A stretch of 53,351 nt of DNA from Clostridia bacterium (GTDB taxonomy: Bacteria > Bacillota > Clostridia > TANB77 > CAG-508). The stretch is taken from positions 1 through 53,351 of the forward strand of contig JAFUYJ010000022.1 in the NCBI GenBank assembly GCA_017470645.1, written 5' to 3'. Below are positions 1 through 7,138 of the stretch, in pieces; position 1 is the stretch's first letter, and each line of letters begins with the position of its first letter. Below the pieces are notes generated by a model. It ran no database searches, had not been told where the DNA came from, and worked only from the letters and a program-made list of their open reading frames with translations. Position numbers and translations under genes: made by a program.

Positions 1-81
1 TATGATAAAGAAATGGAAACTTTAAGAAAAAATGCAAATGAAACGATTAAAAATTTACAAAAAAAGATAGTTCATATTTGA
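1..81 (+). CDS. C-terminal fragment of an unidentified protein
   Basis: An open frame enters from the left edge and ends at TGA 79-81, giving a charged tail (YDKEMETLRKNANETI, then NLQKKIVHI) that looks helical. It converges on topA and shares a hairpin with it as probable terminator. The fragment is too short to assign a family; being real rests on the open frame and on the terminator placed right at its stop codon. Confidence 0.5.
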   Translation, partial: YDKEMETLRKNANETIKNLQKKIVHI

Positions 82-100
82 AGTGAACTATCTCTTTATT
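65..100. terminator. Bidirectional hairpin between the left-edge gene and topA
   Basis: Perfect 10-bp stem: AGATAGTTCA at 65-74 pairs with TGAACTATCT at 84-93, with a 9-nt loop. It is flanked by A-rich sequence on the left and T-rich sequence on the right, so it can end transcripts from both converging genes. The stem overlaps the last codons of the plus-strand fragment. Confidence 0.65.
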
Positions 101-107
101 TAAATAA

Positions 108-2177
108 TTATTTTTTGCTTTTTCTACCTCTTTTTTTAGGCTTCTCCTCTACGTTTTGGGCATCGTTTGGATTCCATACTTCTCCCAATTTAGGTTTATT
201 CCATGAAATATAATTGCACGTTGCTGGATTGTTTTCGCAAATATAATAATTTTTTCTTCTCTTTGTCTTACGAATTTGCACAATTCCTCCACAACATGGG
301 CAAGGAACATCTACTGTTTCTATTATTGGTTTTGCATTTTTACACTCTGGAAATCCTGGACAAGCTAAGAACTTTCCATATCTTCCAAATTTATAAACCA
401 TCATTCTTCCACATTTATCACATGGTACATCTGAAACTTCATCTACTAACACTACATGCTCAAGTTCTTTTTCAACTCTTGCAAGTTCTGCTGAAAATGG
501 CCCATAGAATTCTCTAATAACATCTTTCCAATACTCTTTTCCTTCTGCTATTTCATCAAATTCTTCTTCTATTTTAGCTGTAAATTCTACATTTATAATA
601 TCTTTGAAGTTTTCTGTTAATAATTTGTTTACAATTTTTCCTAATTCAGTTGGTACAAGTTGTTTTTTATCCTTTTGGATATACCTTCTCTCCAAAATTG
701 TTGTAATTGTTGGCGAATATGTACTTGGTCTTCCTATTCCTTTTTCTTCTAAGCTTTTAACCAAACTTGCTTCTGTATACCTAGCTGGTGGTTCTGTAAA
801 ACTTTGTTTGGGTTCAACCTTCTTAGCTTCTAATTTTTGACCAACTTCTAATTCTGGTAAAGTAACAATATCTTCTTTGTTTTTACTATTATCAACATCT
901 TCAACATATAAAGTCATAAATCCTTTGAATTTCAACGTTTGACCATTTGCTTTAAATACGTAATCATTTACATTTATATCAACGCTTGTTGTATCATAAA
1001 TTGCTGTTGACATTTGACTTGCAATAAATCTGTTGTATATTAAATTATATAATTTGAATTGATCTGGTGTTAATGAATCTTTTATTTTTTCTGGATTTAA
1101 CTCGACGTATGTTGGTCTTATAGCTTCATGGGCATCCTGTGCATTTTGTTTTGTCTTATAAAATCTGTTCTCGTAGTATTTTTCACCATAGTTTGTTACT
1201 ATATATTTTTTGGCTGCAGCTCTAGCTTCATCTGAAATTCTTGTAGAATCTGTTCTCATATATGTTATTAAACCTACTGTTCCCTTTTCAGGTACTTTTA
1301 CACCTTCGTACAATCCTTGAGCAACACTCATTGTCTTTTTTAATGTAAAGTTTAGTTTTCTTGAGGCTTCTTGTTGCATTGTACTTGTTGTAAAAGGTGG
1401 AGCTGGATTCTTTTTCTTTTCAGATTTTGTAATATTTTTTACAATATACTCTCCATCTTTTATTCTAGATAAAATTAAATCAACTTCTTCTTGTGAGTGG
1501 ATTTCAAGTTTTTTAGAATTTTCACTTGAATTATCATTGATTCCAAAAAATTTAGCATCAAAAGATTTTTTTGATTTCTTATCTTTTAGTTGTGCTGTAA
1601 TATTCCAATATTCTTCTGGAATAAACTTTTCTATTTCTTCTTCTCTATCACATATTAGCTTAACTGCTACTGATTGAACTCTACCAGCAGATAAACCTTT
1701 TTTTACCTTCTTCCACAAAAGTGGACTCATTTTATAACCCACTATACGATCTAAAACCCTACGAGCTTGCTGTGCATCAGTTAAATTCATATCTATTTTT
1801 CTTGGTTTTTTAATTGAACTCTGTACAGTCTCTTTTGTTATCTCATTAAATGTAACTCTACAAACACTATCTTCAGGAATTTCCAAAATATGTGCTAAAT
1901 GCCAAGCGATAGCTTCTCCTTCACGGTCAGGGTCAGTTGCAAGGTATACTTGTTTTGCAAGTTTTGCCTCTTTTTTCAATTCTTTAATTAAGTCTCCCTT
2001 ACCGCGAATATTAATGTATTCTGGTTCAAAATCTTTTTCAGTATCAACACCTAATTTAGATTTAGGTAAATCCCTAATATGTCCCATTGAAGCAAGTACC
2101 TTTGTACTTCCTCCTAAAAATTTCTTTATTGTATTTGCCTTAGCTGGTGATTCCACAATAATTAATTTATCAGCCAT
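108..2177 (-). CDS. topA: DNA topoisomerase I (type IA)
   Basis: Relaxes negatively supercoiled DNA through a 5'-phosphotyrosine intermediate. The 689-residue protein is normal length for the family. The N-terminal Toprim domain has the Glu9 motif (IIVESPAKA) and the metal-binding TDPDREGE motif at about 81-88. The catalytic tyrosine is Tyr306 in GLITYMRTDSTRIS. Two C-terminal four-cysteine zinc ribbons lie at about 587-613 and 624-652, and a basic tail ends the protein. The ATG start is preceded by AGAGGAGAG. It is the last gene of a yraN-comM-dprA-topA type cluster, a common Bacillota order. I found no in-frame CGG codon. Confidence 0.98.
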   Translation of the reverse strand: MADKLIIVESPAKANTIKKFLGGSTKVLASMGHIRDLPKSKLGVDTEKDFEPEYINIRGKGDLIKELKKEAKLAKQVYLATDPDREGEAIAWHLAHILEIPEDSVCRVTFNEITKETVQSSIKKPRKIDMNLTDAQQARRVLDRIVGYKMSPLLWKKVKKGLSAGRVQSVAVKLICDREEEIEKFIPEEYWNITAQLKDKKSKKSFDAKFFGINDNSSENSKKLEIHSQEEVDLILSRIKDGEYIVKNITKSEKKKNPAPPFTTSTMQQEASRKLNFTLKKTMSVAQGLYEGVKVPEKGTVGLITYMRTDSTRISDEARAAAKKYIVTNYGEKYYENRFYKTKQNAQDAHEAIRPTYVELNPEKIKDSLTPDQFKLYNLIYNRFIASQMSTAIYDTTSVDINVNDYVFKANGQTLKFKGFMTLYVEDVDNSKNKEDIVTLPELEVGQKLEAKKVEPKQSFTEPPARYTEASLVKSLEEKGIGRPSTYSPTITTILERRYIQKDKKQLVPTELGKIVNKLLTENFKDIINVEFTAKIEEEFDEIAEGKEYWKDVIREFYGPFSAELARVEKELEHVVLVDEVSDVPCDKCGRMMVYKFGRYGKFLACPGFPECKNAKPIIETVDVPCPCCGGIVQIRKTKRRKNYYICENNPATCNYISWNKPKLGEVWNPNDAQNVEEKPKKRGRKSKK

Positions 2178-2332
2178 TAATTCTCTCCTCTATTATCTTA
2201 TTTACTTAACTATTCTAAGCCATAAGTTTTAGTTTTTCAAGTCCTTGATTAAAATTTTTTATTTTGAAAGGAACTTTTTTAATTTTTTCTAGAGATTATT
2301 TTATATTTTTTAGTCCCGTACTCATCCAAAAA

Positions 2333-2698
2333 TTAAAGAACTCCCTTCAAATGATTAAGTTTATATTTACTATGCTCAACATCAATCACAACTTCAATAA
2401 CATCAATTCTAACAAACCTATCCTCAAGTTTTTTGCAATATAAATAATATTTCACACAATTTAAAATATGCATTTGTTTCATTTTATTAACAGCCTCCGA
2501 AGGGAATCCATAGTTAAAACTCGTACGAGTTTTAACTTCAAAAAACACAAACTCATCATTTTTTACATCATAAGCAATAATATCTATTTCACCTTGTCTA
2601 CTGCTAAAATTTCTGTCCAGAATTATATAATTATTATCTTCCAAATATTTGCAAGATAAATCTTCTCCAAATTTACCAATGGTTTGCTTTTCGTACAC
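2333..2698 (-). CDS. yraN: YraN / UPF0102 family endonuclease-like protein
   Basis: A 121-residue protein of the YraN family, which has a restriction-endonuclease-like fold and unclear cellular role, usually linked to DNA repair or uptake genes. Visible family motifs are GKFGEDLSCKYLE near the N-terminus and the nuclease-like core RQGEIDIIA plus FVFFEVKTR. The start codon is GTG, supported by AAAGGA about ten bases upstream and by the correct N-terminal length. It lies 57 bases downstream of dprA in the same direction, so co-transcription with comM and dprA is likely. Confidence 0.93.
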   Translation of the reverse strand: MYEKQTIGKFGEDLSCKYLEDNNYIILDRNFSSRQGEIDIIAYDVKNDEFVFFEVKTRTSFNYGFPSEAVNKMKQMHILNCVKYYLYCKKLEDRFVRIDVIEVVIDVEHSKYKLNHLKGVL

Positions 2699-2755
2699 CT
2701 AAGTTCTTTCCTTTCTTATACAAAGTAATCAATAAATCCTTGTTATCAACTTTTA

Positions 2756-3682
2756 TTAAAAACTATTCCTAAAGCAGCTCTCAATACAGTAATTTCCTCC
2801 AGACTTGCTTACAACCAATCCTTTGAGCTCAAGAACAGTTAAATACATATTAACATCTTGAATACTCATGTTTAACTGCCTACACATTATTTCTGAATTT
2901 CCAACTACGTTTTCTTTTATATACTGATAAATATTTCTAGCGTTATTATCTAACTCATCAAGCTGTTCTTTTTCAAGTAAACTATCTTTGTTCATTCTTT
3001 GCTTTTCAACAAATTCCTCATAATCTTCAATTTCATCAATTAGTCCTAGCGAACATAAAATTTCTCTTCCATCTGTAATCATTGTTGCACCCTTTTTTAG
3101 TAGATTAATCGTACCGCAACTATTTTTACTTCCAACACTGTTTGGAATGCAAAAAACCTTTCTTCCTTGTTCAAAAGCAAACTTTGCTGTAATGCTTGTA
3201 CCGCTTCTATATGCTGCTTCAATTACCACAGTTGCTAGAGACAACCCACTTACTATTCTATTTCTTGCAGGAAAATATACCTTTTTAGCCTCTTCATCTG
3301 GCATTTGCTCTGACATAACACATCCACCATAATTTATAATCCTATTAAACAAATTCACATTTTCACTTGGAAAAACCTTATAAAGTCCTGAACCCAAAAC
3401 AGCAATTGTTTTTCCTCCATTTTCCAAACACGTCTCATGAGCCACAGTATCAATTCCAATTGCTAACCCACTCACAATACACACACCAGCATTAACTAAT
3501 TCTTTAACAATTTTCTTTGTCATCCTTTTACCATATTCACTCATATTTCTTGAACCAACTACCGTTACACATGGCATATTGAAGCAATTAATACTTCCTT
3601 CAACATATAACTCCTTTGGCGCATTCTTTATTTTTTTCAACAACTTTGGATATTCAATATCATCCTGCATTAAAGTCTTCAT
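2756..3682 (-). CDS. dprA: DNA-processing protein DprA
   Basis: DprA binds incoming single-stranded DNA during transformation and loads RecA; it is also found in non-competent bacteria. The Rossmann core is clear: VTVVGSRNMSEYGKR, then GLAIGIDTVAHE and IAVLGSGL, followed by ARNRIVSGLS and a C-terminal winged-helix region (residues about 235-300). At 308 residues it lacks the N-terminal SAM-like domain of longer homologues and begins just before the core. An AGGAGGT site precedes the ATG. It starts only 3 bases after the comM stop, so the two are probably translationally coupled. No CGG codon is used. Confidence 0.96.
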   Translation of the reverse strand: MKTLMQDDIEYPKLLKKIKNAPKELYVEGSINCFNMPCVTVVGSRNMSEYGKRMTKKIVKELVNAGVCIVSGLAIGIDTVAHETCLENGGKTIAVLGSGLYKVFPSENVNLFNRIINYGGCVMSEQMPDEEAKKVYFPARNRIVSGLSLATVVIEAAYRSGTSITAKFAFEQGRKVFCIPNSVGSKNSCGTINLLKKGATMITDGREILCSLGLIDEIEDYEEFVEKQRMNKDSLLEKEQLDELDNNARNIYQYIKENVVGNSEIMCRQLNMSIQDVNMYLTVLELKGLVVSKSGGNYCIESCFRNSF

Positions 3683-3685
3683 CCA

Positions 3686-5218
3686 TTACCTCCTATCATA
3701 TTTTTTATCTAAGCTCCTATATTGAATTGCCTCGAGCAAATGCTTATCTTGAATATTCTTGCTTTCATCTAAATCAGCAATTGTTCTCGCTACTTTTAGA
3801 ATTCTTCCATGCGCTCTAGCGCTTAGACCCAACCTTTCAAAAGCCTGCTTCAAAATAAATTTGCTTGAATTGTCTAACATACAAAACTTTTCAATTAAAC
3901 TAGGCGTTAATTCAGAGTTTGAATAAATTCCAAGTCCTTTATACCTCTCCATTTGAATATTCCTAGCTGTATCAACTCTCTTTCGAATTTCTTTTGAACT
4001 CTCTTCTTCAGTATTTGAATCTATGTCTTGATATTTAACAGAACTAACTTCTACCTGAATATCAATTCTATCAAGTAACGGTCCACTAATCTTGCCTAAA
4101 TATTTCTTTATTGCCTCATCGCTACATTTACACTCCTTATCAGAACCATAAAACCCGACATGGACAAGGATTCATACTGGCAACAAGCATAAACTTACTT
4201 GGATACGTTAGCACCTGGGTTGCCCTACCAATTGTAATTTCTCCATCTTCTAGTGGACCTCTAAGGACCTCTAAACTACTTCGATTAAACTCTGGTAATT
4301 CATCTAAAAACAATACACCATAATGAGCTAAACTAATCTCTCCGTGGCTTTGGATATCTTCCTCCTCCTACAAGCGAAACAGTAGAAATAGTGTGATGCG
4401 GAGATCTAAATGGTCTAGTATATATTATTGGAGTATCTTCAGATAAATTACCTGCAATGCTATGAATTTTTGTGACCTCCATACATTCATCAAAACTCAA
4501 AGATGGAAGAATTGTTGGAATTCTCTTTGCTATCATCGTTTTCCCAGAACCGCGGACTTCCAATCATTAAAACATTGTGTCCTCCACTTGCAGCAACTTC
4601 AATTGCTCTTTTTATGTTCTTTTGCCCTTTAACTTCTGAAAAATCTAAACCATTTTTTTTTTCATGCCTTTTGAAAATGTTGTTTTCATTTTTAAACTTT
4701 AATTTTATATTATGATTAAGAAATTCCACAGTTTCCATTAAACTTTCAACAGGAATAATTTCAATATCCTTTACGAAACTAGCCTCTTTTGCATTTTCTA
4801 TTGGTAATACAATTCTTTTTATTCCTAATTTAACCAACTCTATACACATCGGTAAAATACCATTTACTTTATTCACTTTTCCATCTAAAGATAGCTCACC
4901 AATAAAAGCCATATCATTTATTGGATAATGAATGTATTCGTTTGAACTTAATATTCCTATTGCAATCGGCAAATCAAAAATTGATCCTTCTTTTCTTTTT
5001 GTAGCCGGCGCTAAATTAACCACTATTTTTCTACTAAATAGATTAAACCCAGAATTTTTTATTGCCGTTTTAACTCGTTCCTTTGACTCTCTTATACTTG
5101 CATCTGGCAATCCGCACTACATCAAAGCCGTGGCAATCCTGCAGCGACATCAACTTGTACTTCCACTAGATAACCATTTAATCCGCGAAAGCGATATACT
5201 TTTTACAATTGATAACAT
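3686..5218 (-). CDS. comM: ComM/YifB-type Mg-chelatase-like AAA+ ATPase, read through six CGG +1 frameshifts
   Basis: ComM homologues are AAA+ helicases that help branch migration of DNA taken up in transformation. Conventional reading gives only fragments. If the C of six in-frame CGG codons is skipped, one 508-residue protein results, the normal length for the family. It starts [19 protein letters not shown] after GGAGGT. The shifts fall at Ser11-Gly12, Pro29-Gly30, Val34-Gly35, Pro221-Gly222 (inside Walker A, GSP-GSGKT), Pro290-Gly291 ([12 protein letters not shown]) and Cys352-Gly353 ([14 protein letters not shown]). Between the shifts the sequence is continuous and family-like, including [20 protein letters not shown] and the C-terminal [15 protein letters not shown] domain. 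It leads a cluster with dprA. A decayed pseudogene would show varied lesions, not six identical ones at glycines, so I annotate it as a recoded CDS; that choice is inference. Confidence 0.85.
4155..4157 (-). other. CGG +1 recoding site 6 in comM
   Basis: Coding strand TGT-CGG-GTT. Skipping the C gives TGT-GGG-TTT-TAT ([12 protein letters not shown]), the conserved cysteine-rich loop. From here the frame stays open to the TAA at 3686-3688. Confidence 0.83.
4342..4344 (-). other. CGG +1 recoding site 5 in comM
   Basis: Coding strand CCA-CGG-AGA-GAT-TAG. Skipping the C gives CCA-GGA-GAG-ATT ([16 protein letters not shown]). The unshifted frame stops within four codons. Confidence 0.83.
4550..4552 (-). 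other. CGG +1 recoding site 4 in comM, within Walker A
   Basis: Coding strand CCG-CGG-TTC. Skipping the C gives CCG-GGT-TCT-GGG-AAA-ACG (PGSGKT). The ATP-binding loop exists only in the shifted product. Confidence 0.85.
5112..5114 (-). other. CGG +1 recoding site 3 in comM
   Basis: Coding strand GTG-CGG-ATT. Skipping the C gives GTG-GGA-TTG ([15 protein letters not shown]). It lies only 16 bases downstream of site 2, and both must shift to give the family sequence. Confidence 0.82.
5128..5130 (-). other. CGG +1 recoding site 2 in comM
   Basis: Coding strand CCA-CGG-CTT-TGA. Skipping the C gives CCA-GGC-TTT-GAT (PGFD), the usual ComM motif AAGLPGFDVVG. The unshifted frame stops after one more codon. 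Confidence 0.82.
5183..5185 (-). other. CGG +1 recoding site 1 in comM
   Basis: Coding strand TCG-CGG-ATT. Skipping the C gives TCG-GGA-TTA (Ser-Gly-Leu), matching the expected SLSGLNGY. The unshifted frame reaches TGA twelve codons later. Confidence 0.8.
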
Positions 5219-5344
5219 TTATTTGCTAATACCTCCTATAAATGATTTTTTTACTTAAATATTTTGAAAATTACTTGTTTAGATTCTTTGAATTAATTAA
5301 TAGAAACAATTTTTAGAATAGATTTTTTATTAATATAATTAACC

Positions 5345-5370
5345 CAATTGTCCAACACCGCGGACAATTG
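5345..5370. other. Perfect hairpin between hicB and comM
   Basis: CAATTGTCC at 5345-5353 pairs with GGACAATTG at 5362-5370 around an 8-nt loop. No clear U-tract follows on either strand, so it is a weak terminator at best or a processing/attenuation structure in the leader of comM. Confidence 0.4.
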
Positions 5371-5427
5371 AGAATTTAGAATAATACAAAATAGAATTTA
5401 TATAATATAAAAGTCACAATAATACAC

Positions 5428-5775
5428 TTACTTACTTAATTTATATAACGCATACTGATTTAATGAAACCCCCTCCTGACCGGCTTCCAATGCCAGTTTA
5501 TAATGCAATGATTTTGGAATTCTTAAAACAAACTTTCCACTAAAACTTTCATATCCAATAGGTAATGGTACTTCAAATCCACCGGATAATTTTGTTTCAA
5601 TCCATCCTTCCATAGCCTCTCTTACATTTTTATATGCCTCTTCAAATGATTCACCTGTACTTTGGCATCCATCTAACTCTAATATTTTAGCATGATAATA
5701 AAAACCACTTTCATCATTAATCGGCTGAATTATATAGTTATATGGTAGATCAAGATAATCTTTAACTTTCTTCAT
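5428..5775 (-). CDS. hicB: HicB-family antitoxin with ribbon-helix-helix C-terminus
   Basis: HicB proteins bind and neutralise the HicA mRNA interferase and repress their own operon. The 115-residue protein has the degenerate RNase-H-like N-terminal fold (residues about 10-65: YHAKILELDGCQSTGESFEEAYKNV split over two strands and a helix) and a C-terminal Arc-type DNA-binding segment (FVLRIPKSLHYKLALEA, then SLNQYALYKLSK). AAAGGAGGG precedes the ATG. It starts 35 bases after the hicA stop, in the usual toxin-first order. No CGG codon is present, so the antitoxin would be made without recoding while its toxin partner needs it. Confidence 0.92.
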   Translation of the reverse strand: MKKVKDYLDLPYNYIIQPINDESGFYYHAKILELDGCQSTGESFEEAYKNVREAMEGWIETKLSGGFEVPLPIGYESFSGKFVLRIPKSLHYKLALEAGQEGVSLNQYALYKLSK

Positions 5776-5810
5776 TTTTACCCTCCTTTAGAAATAATAA
5801 TATACTCAAA

Positions 5811-6039
5811 TCAATTTTCTATTCGTTTTAATACATCCTTTACATATACGGCCTTTAATGGATTTTCTTCCTTAATAGTAATCACATCACCAACCGAATT
5901 AATAAAATTTCTATGTGAAGTACCGTTTTCTTGTTTTCATTATATATCCATTGCTTTCAAGCACTCTACACAATTCACTAAAACGAATACCATTAGGCTG
6001 CTGCTTCATTTTTAAGATTATTTTCTCAATATTTGACAT
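5811..6039 (-). CDS. hicA: HicA-family mRNA interferase toxin, read through one CGG +1 frameshift
   Basis: HicA toxins are small double-stranded-RNA-binding-fold RNases that cleave mRNA. The conventional frame stops after 42 codons (AAA-CGG-TAC-TTC-ACA-TAG). Skipping the C of CGG at codon 39 gives a 75-residue protein: MSNIEKIILKMKQQ at the start, then K38-G39-T-S-H42-R-N-F and VITIKEENPLKAVYVKDVL. That is the standard HicA layout, with the catalytic histidine in the G-(T)-S-H motif. The active-site histidine lies three residues after the shift, so only the shifted product could be toxic. AAAGGAGGA precedes the ATG. It is paired with hicB immediately downstream. Confidence 0.86.
5923..5925 (-). 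other. CGG +1 recoding site in hicA
   Basis: Coding strand AAA-CGG-TAC-TTC-ACA-TAG. Skipping the C gives AAA-GGT-ACT-TCA-CAT (K-GTSH), restoring the HicA active-site motif and a frame open to TGA at 5811-5813. Confidence 0.85.
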
Positions 6040-6077
6040 ATATATTCCTCCTTTGGTGAAATATATACGTTACATTT

Positions 6078-6106
6078 ATGATATCATATATAGTACTATA
6101 TGTCAA
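6078..6106 (-). promoter_or_regulatory. hicAB promoter with palindromic operator candidates
   Basis: On the minus strand, TTGACA (6101-6106) and TATCAT (6078-6083) are separated by 17 bases. The spacer holds the palindrome ATATAGTACTATAT. A wider inverted pair, TATACGTTA and TAACGTATA, brackets the promoter. Such dyads are expected targets for the HicB ribbon-helix-helix domain, giving autoregulation; binding itself is inference. Confidence 0.65.
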
Positions 6107-6416
6107 TAAAAAAATAACGTATATACTTTTACTTATGTTTGAATATTTGTGGTTTTGAACTAATCATTTTAAAATATTAGTTAAAGATTTTAAACAATTT
6201 GAATAAATTCTTTTGATTTAATTATAATACCCTTTGAAATTAAAATAAGAAATTTATAAACACAAATTATATATTCTATGATACCCCTCAAATGCTGAAA
6301 TGTCAACAATAATCGTTCGACACAAATCGACATATCCATACTGAACCCCATTTTTAAAACACAATCAAAAAAAAGAAAAAAATCAAATATAATAATTCCA
6401 TCTCCAAACCATCTCG

Positions 6417-6567
6417 GAGAAAAAATTAGTGTTTTATAAAAAAGTAAGCCCCGACCTAAGCCCAAAAACATCTAACCCAACCAGCTATCGTAACACCCCC
6501 TCCGAACGACCTCAACCTCCACCGCGTTTGGAGGGGTTACTTTTTTATAAAACACTAATTTTTTCTC
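6417..6567. repeat. Foldback element with about 35-bp inverted arms
   Basis: The left arm 6417-6452 (GAGAAAAAATTAGTG...) is the near-perfect reverse complement of 6533-6567, around a C-rich core of about 80 bases. It fills most of the 547-base gap between hicA and the Nudix gene. A weak ORF at 6190-6471 overlaps it but has no family features. It could be a MITE-like element or a structured transcript end. Confidence 0.6.
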
Positions 6568-6585
6568 ACGGCACCATACCAAAGA

Positions 6586-6975
6586 TTATCCCATATCATC
6601 CATAACCTTACCCAAAATCCTCTTAGAACTATCATAAGTCAACCTCTCCATAGCATCTTCTGGTAATAACCATTCAGTACACCTAACTTCCTCTTCTTGA
6701 ACCTTCACATCTCCACCTACTTTTTTAGCAACAAAAAATACAACATCCTTTTCAACGCCCTCCTTTGGAGAATAATGTTCAACATATCTATGATTCTCAT
6801 CAATCTCAACATCCAAATTCGTCTCTTCCTTAATCTCTCTAACTGCCGTTTCAATTTCAGTTTCTCCATCTTCAACATGTCCTTTGGGAAACCCCCAATG
6901 GCCAGCAACTTGTTGAATTACAAGCACCTTGTCTCCATCAAAAATAACAGCCCCACAAGACTTCTCATACATCAT
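6586..6975 (-). CDS. Nudix hydrolase, Ap4A-hydrolase-like
   Basis: A 129-residue Nudix pyrophosphohydrolase. The N-terminus (EKSCGAVIFDGDKVLVIQQ) and short length resemble asymmetric bis(5'-nucleosyl)-tetraphosphatases. The Nudix box is complete: GHVEDGETEIETAVREIKEE (G-x5-E-x7-REU-x-EE). I chose the ATG-ATG start after GAAAGGAAAG rather than the upstream in-frame TTG, which overlaps the ribosome binding site. Its own terminator is not obvious, but the foldback element lies just downstream. The substrate is inferred from family resemblance only. Confidence 0.87.
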   Translation of the reverse strand: MMYEKSCGAVIFDGDKVLVIQQVAGHWGFPKGHVEDGETEIETAVREIKEETNLDVEIDENHRYVEHYSPKEGVEKDVVFFVAKKVGGDVKVQEEEVRCTEWLLPEDAMERLTYDSSKRILGKVMDDMG

Positions 6976-7020
6976 AAATAACCACTTTCCTTTCAATACA
7001 AAAAATTATAACCTATTAGA

Positions 7021-7125
7021 GTAACCCAAATATAGTAAAATGTAGCCCTTGAGATTATATATTAGTAAGCCCGCGGAATTTAATATATAATCTCAAGGGC
7101 TACATTTTTACCATATTTTGGTGAC
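7021..7125. repeat. Long hairpin element between clpB and the Nudix gene
   Basis: Left arm 7021-7064 and right arm 7081-7125 are almost exact reverse complements (core GTAGCCCTTGAGATTATA and its complement) around a 16-nt loop. It lies 13 bases past the clpB stop, so it can act as a clpB transcript end. Its ends (GTAACC / GGTGAC) suggest a mobile foldback origin. Confidence 0.6.
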
Positions 7126-7138
7126 CTAATGCAAGCTA

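Noticed and set aside
4111..4323. Plus-strand ORF inside comM
   Set aside because: It is antisense to a region coding for conserved ComM motifs ([21 protein letters not shown]) and has no ribosome binding site.
3686..5218. comM as an ordinary pseudogene
   Set aside because: All six lesions are the same C-before-GGN event at conserved glycines and the rest is intact; the same event occurs in three other genes including dnaB.
6190..6471. A 93-residue minus-strand ORF
   Set aside because: It overlaps the foldback element, has hydrophobic low-complexity composition, lacks a good ribosome binding site and matches no family I know.
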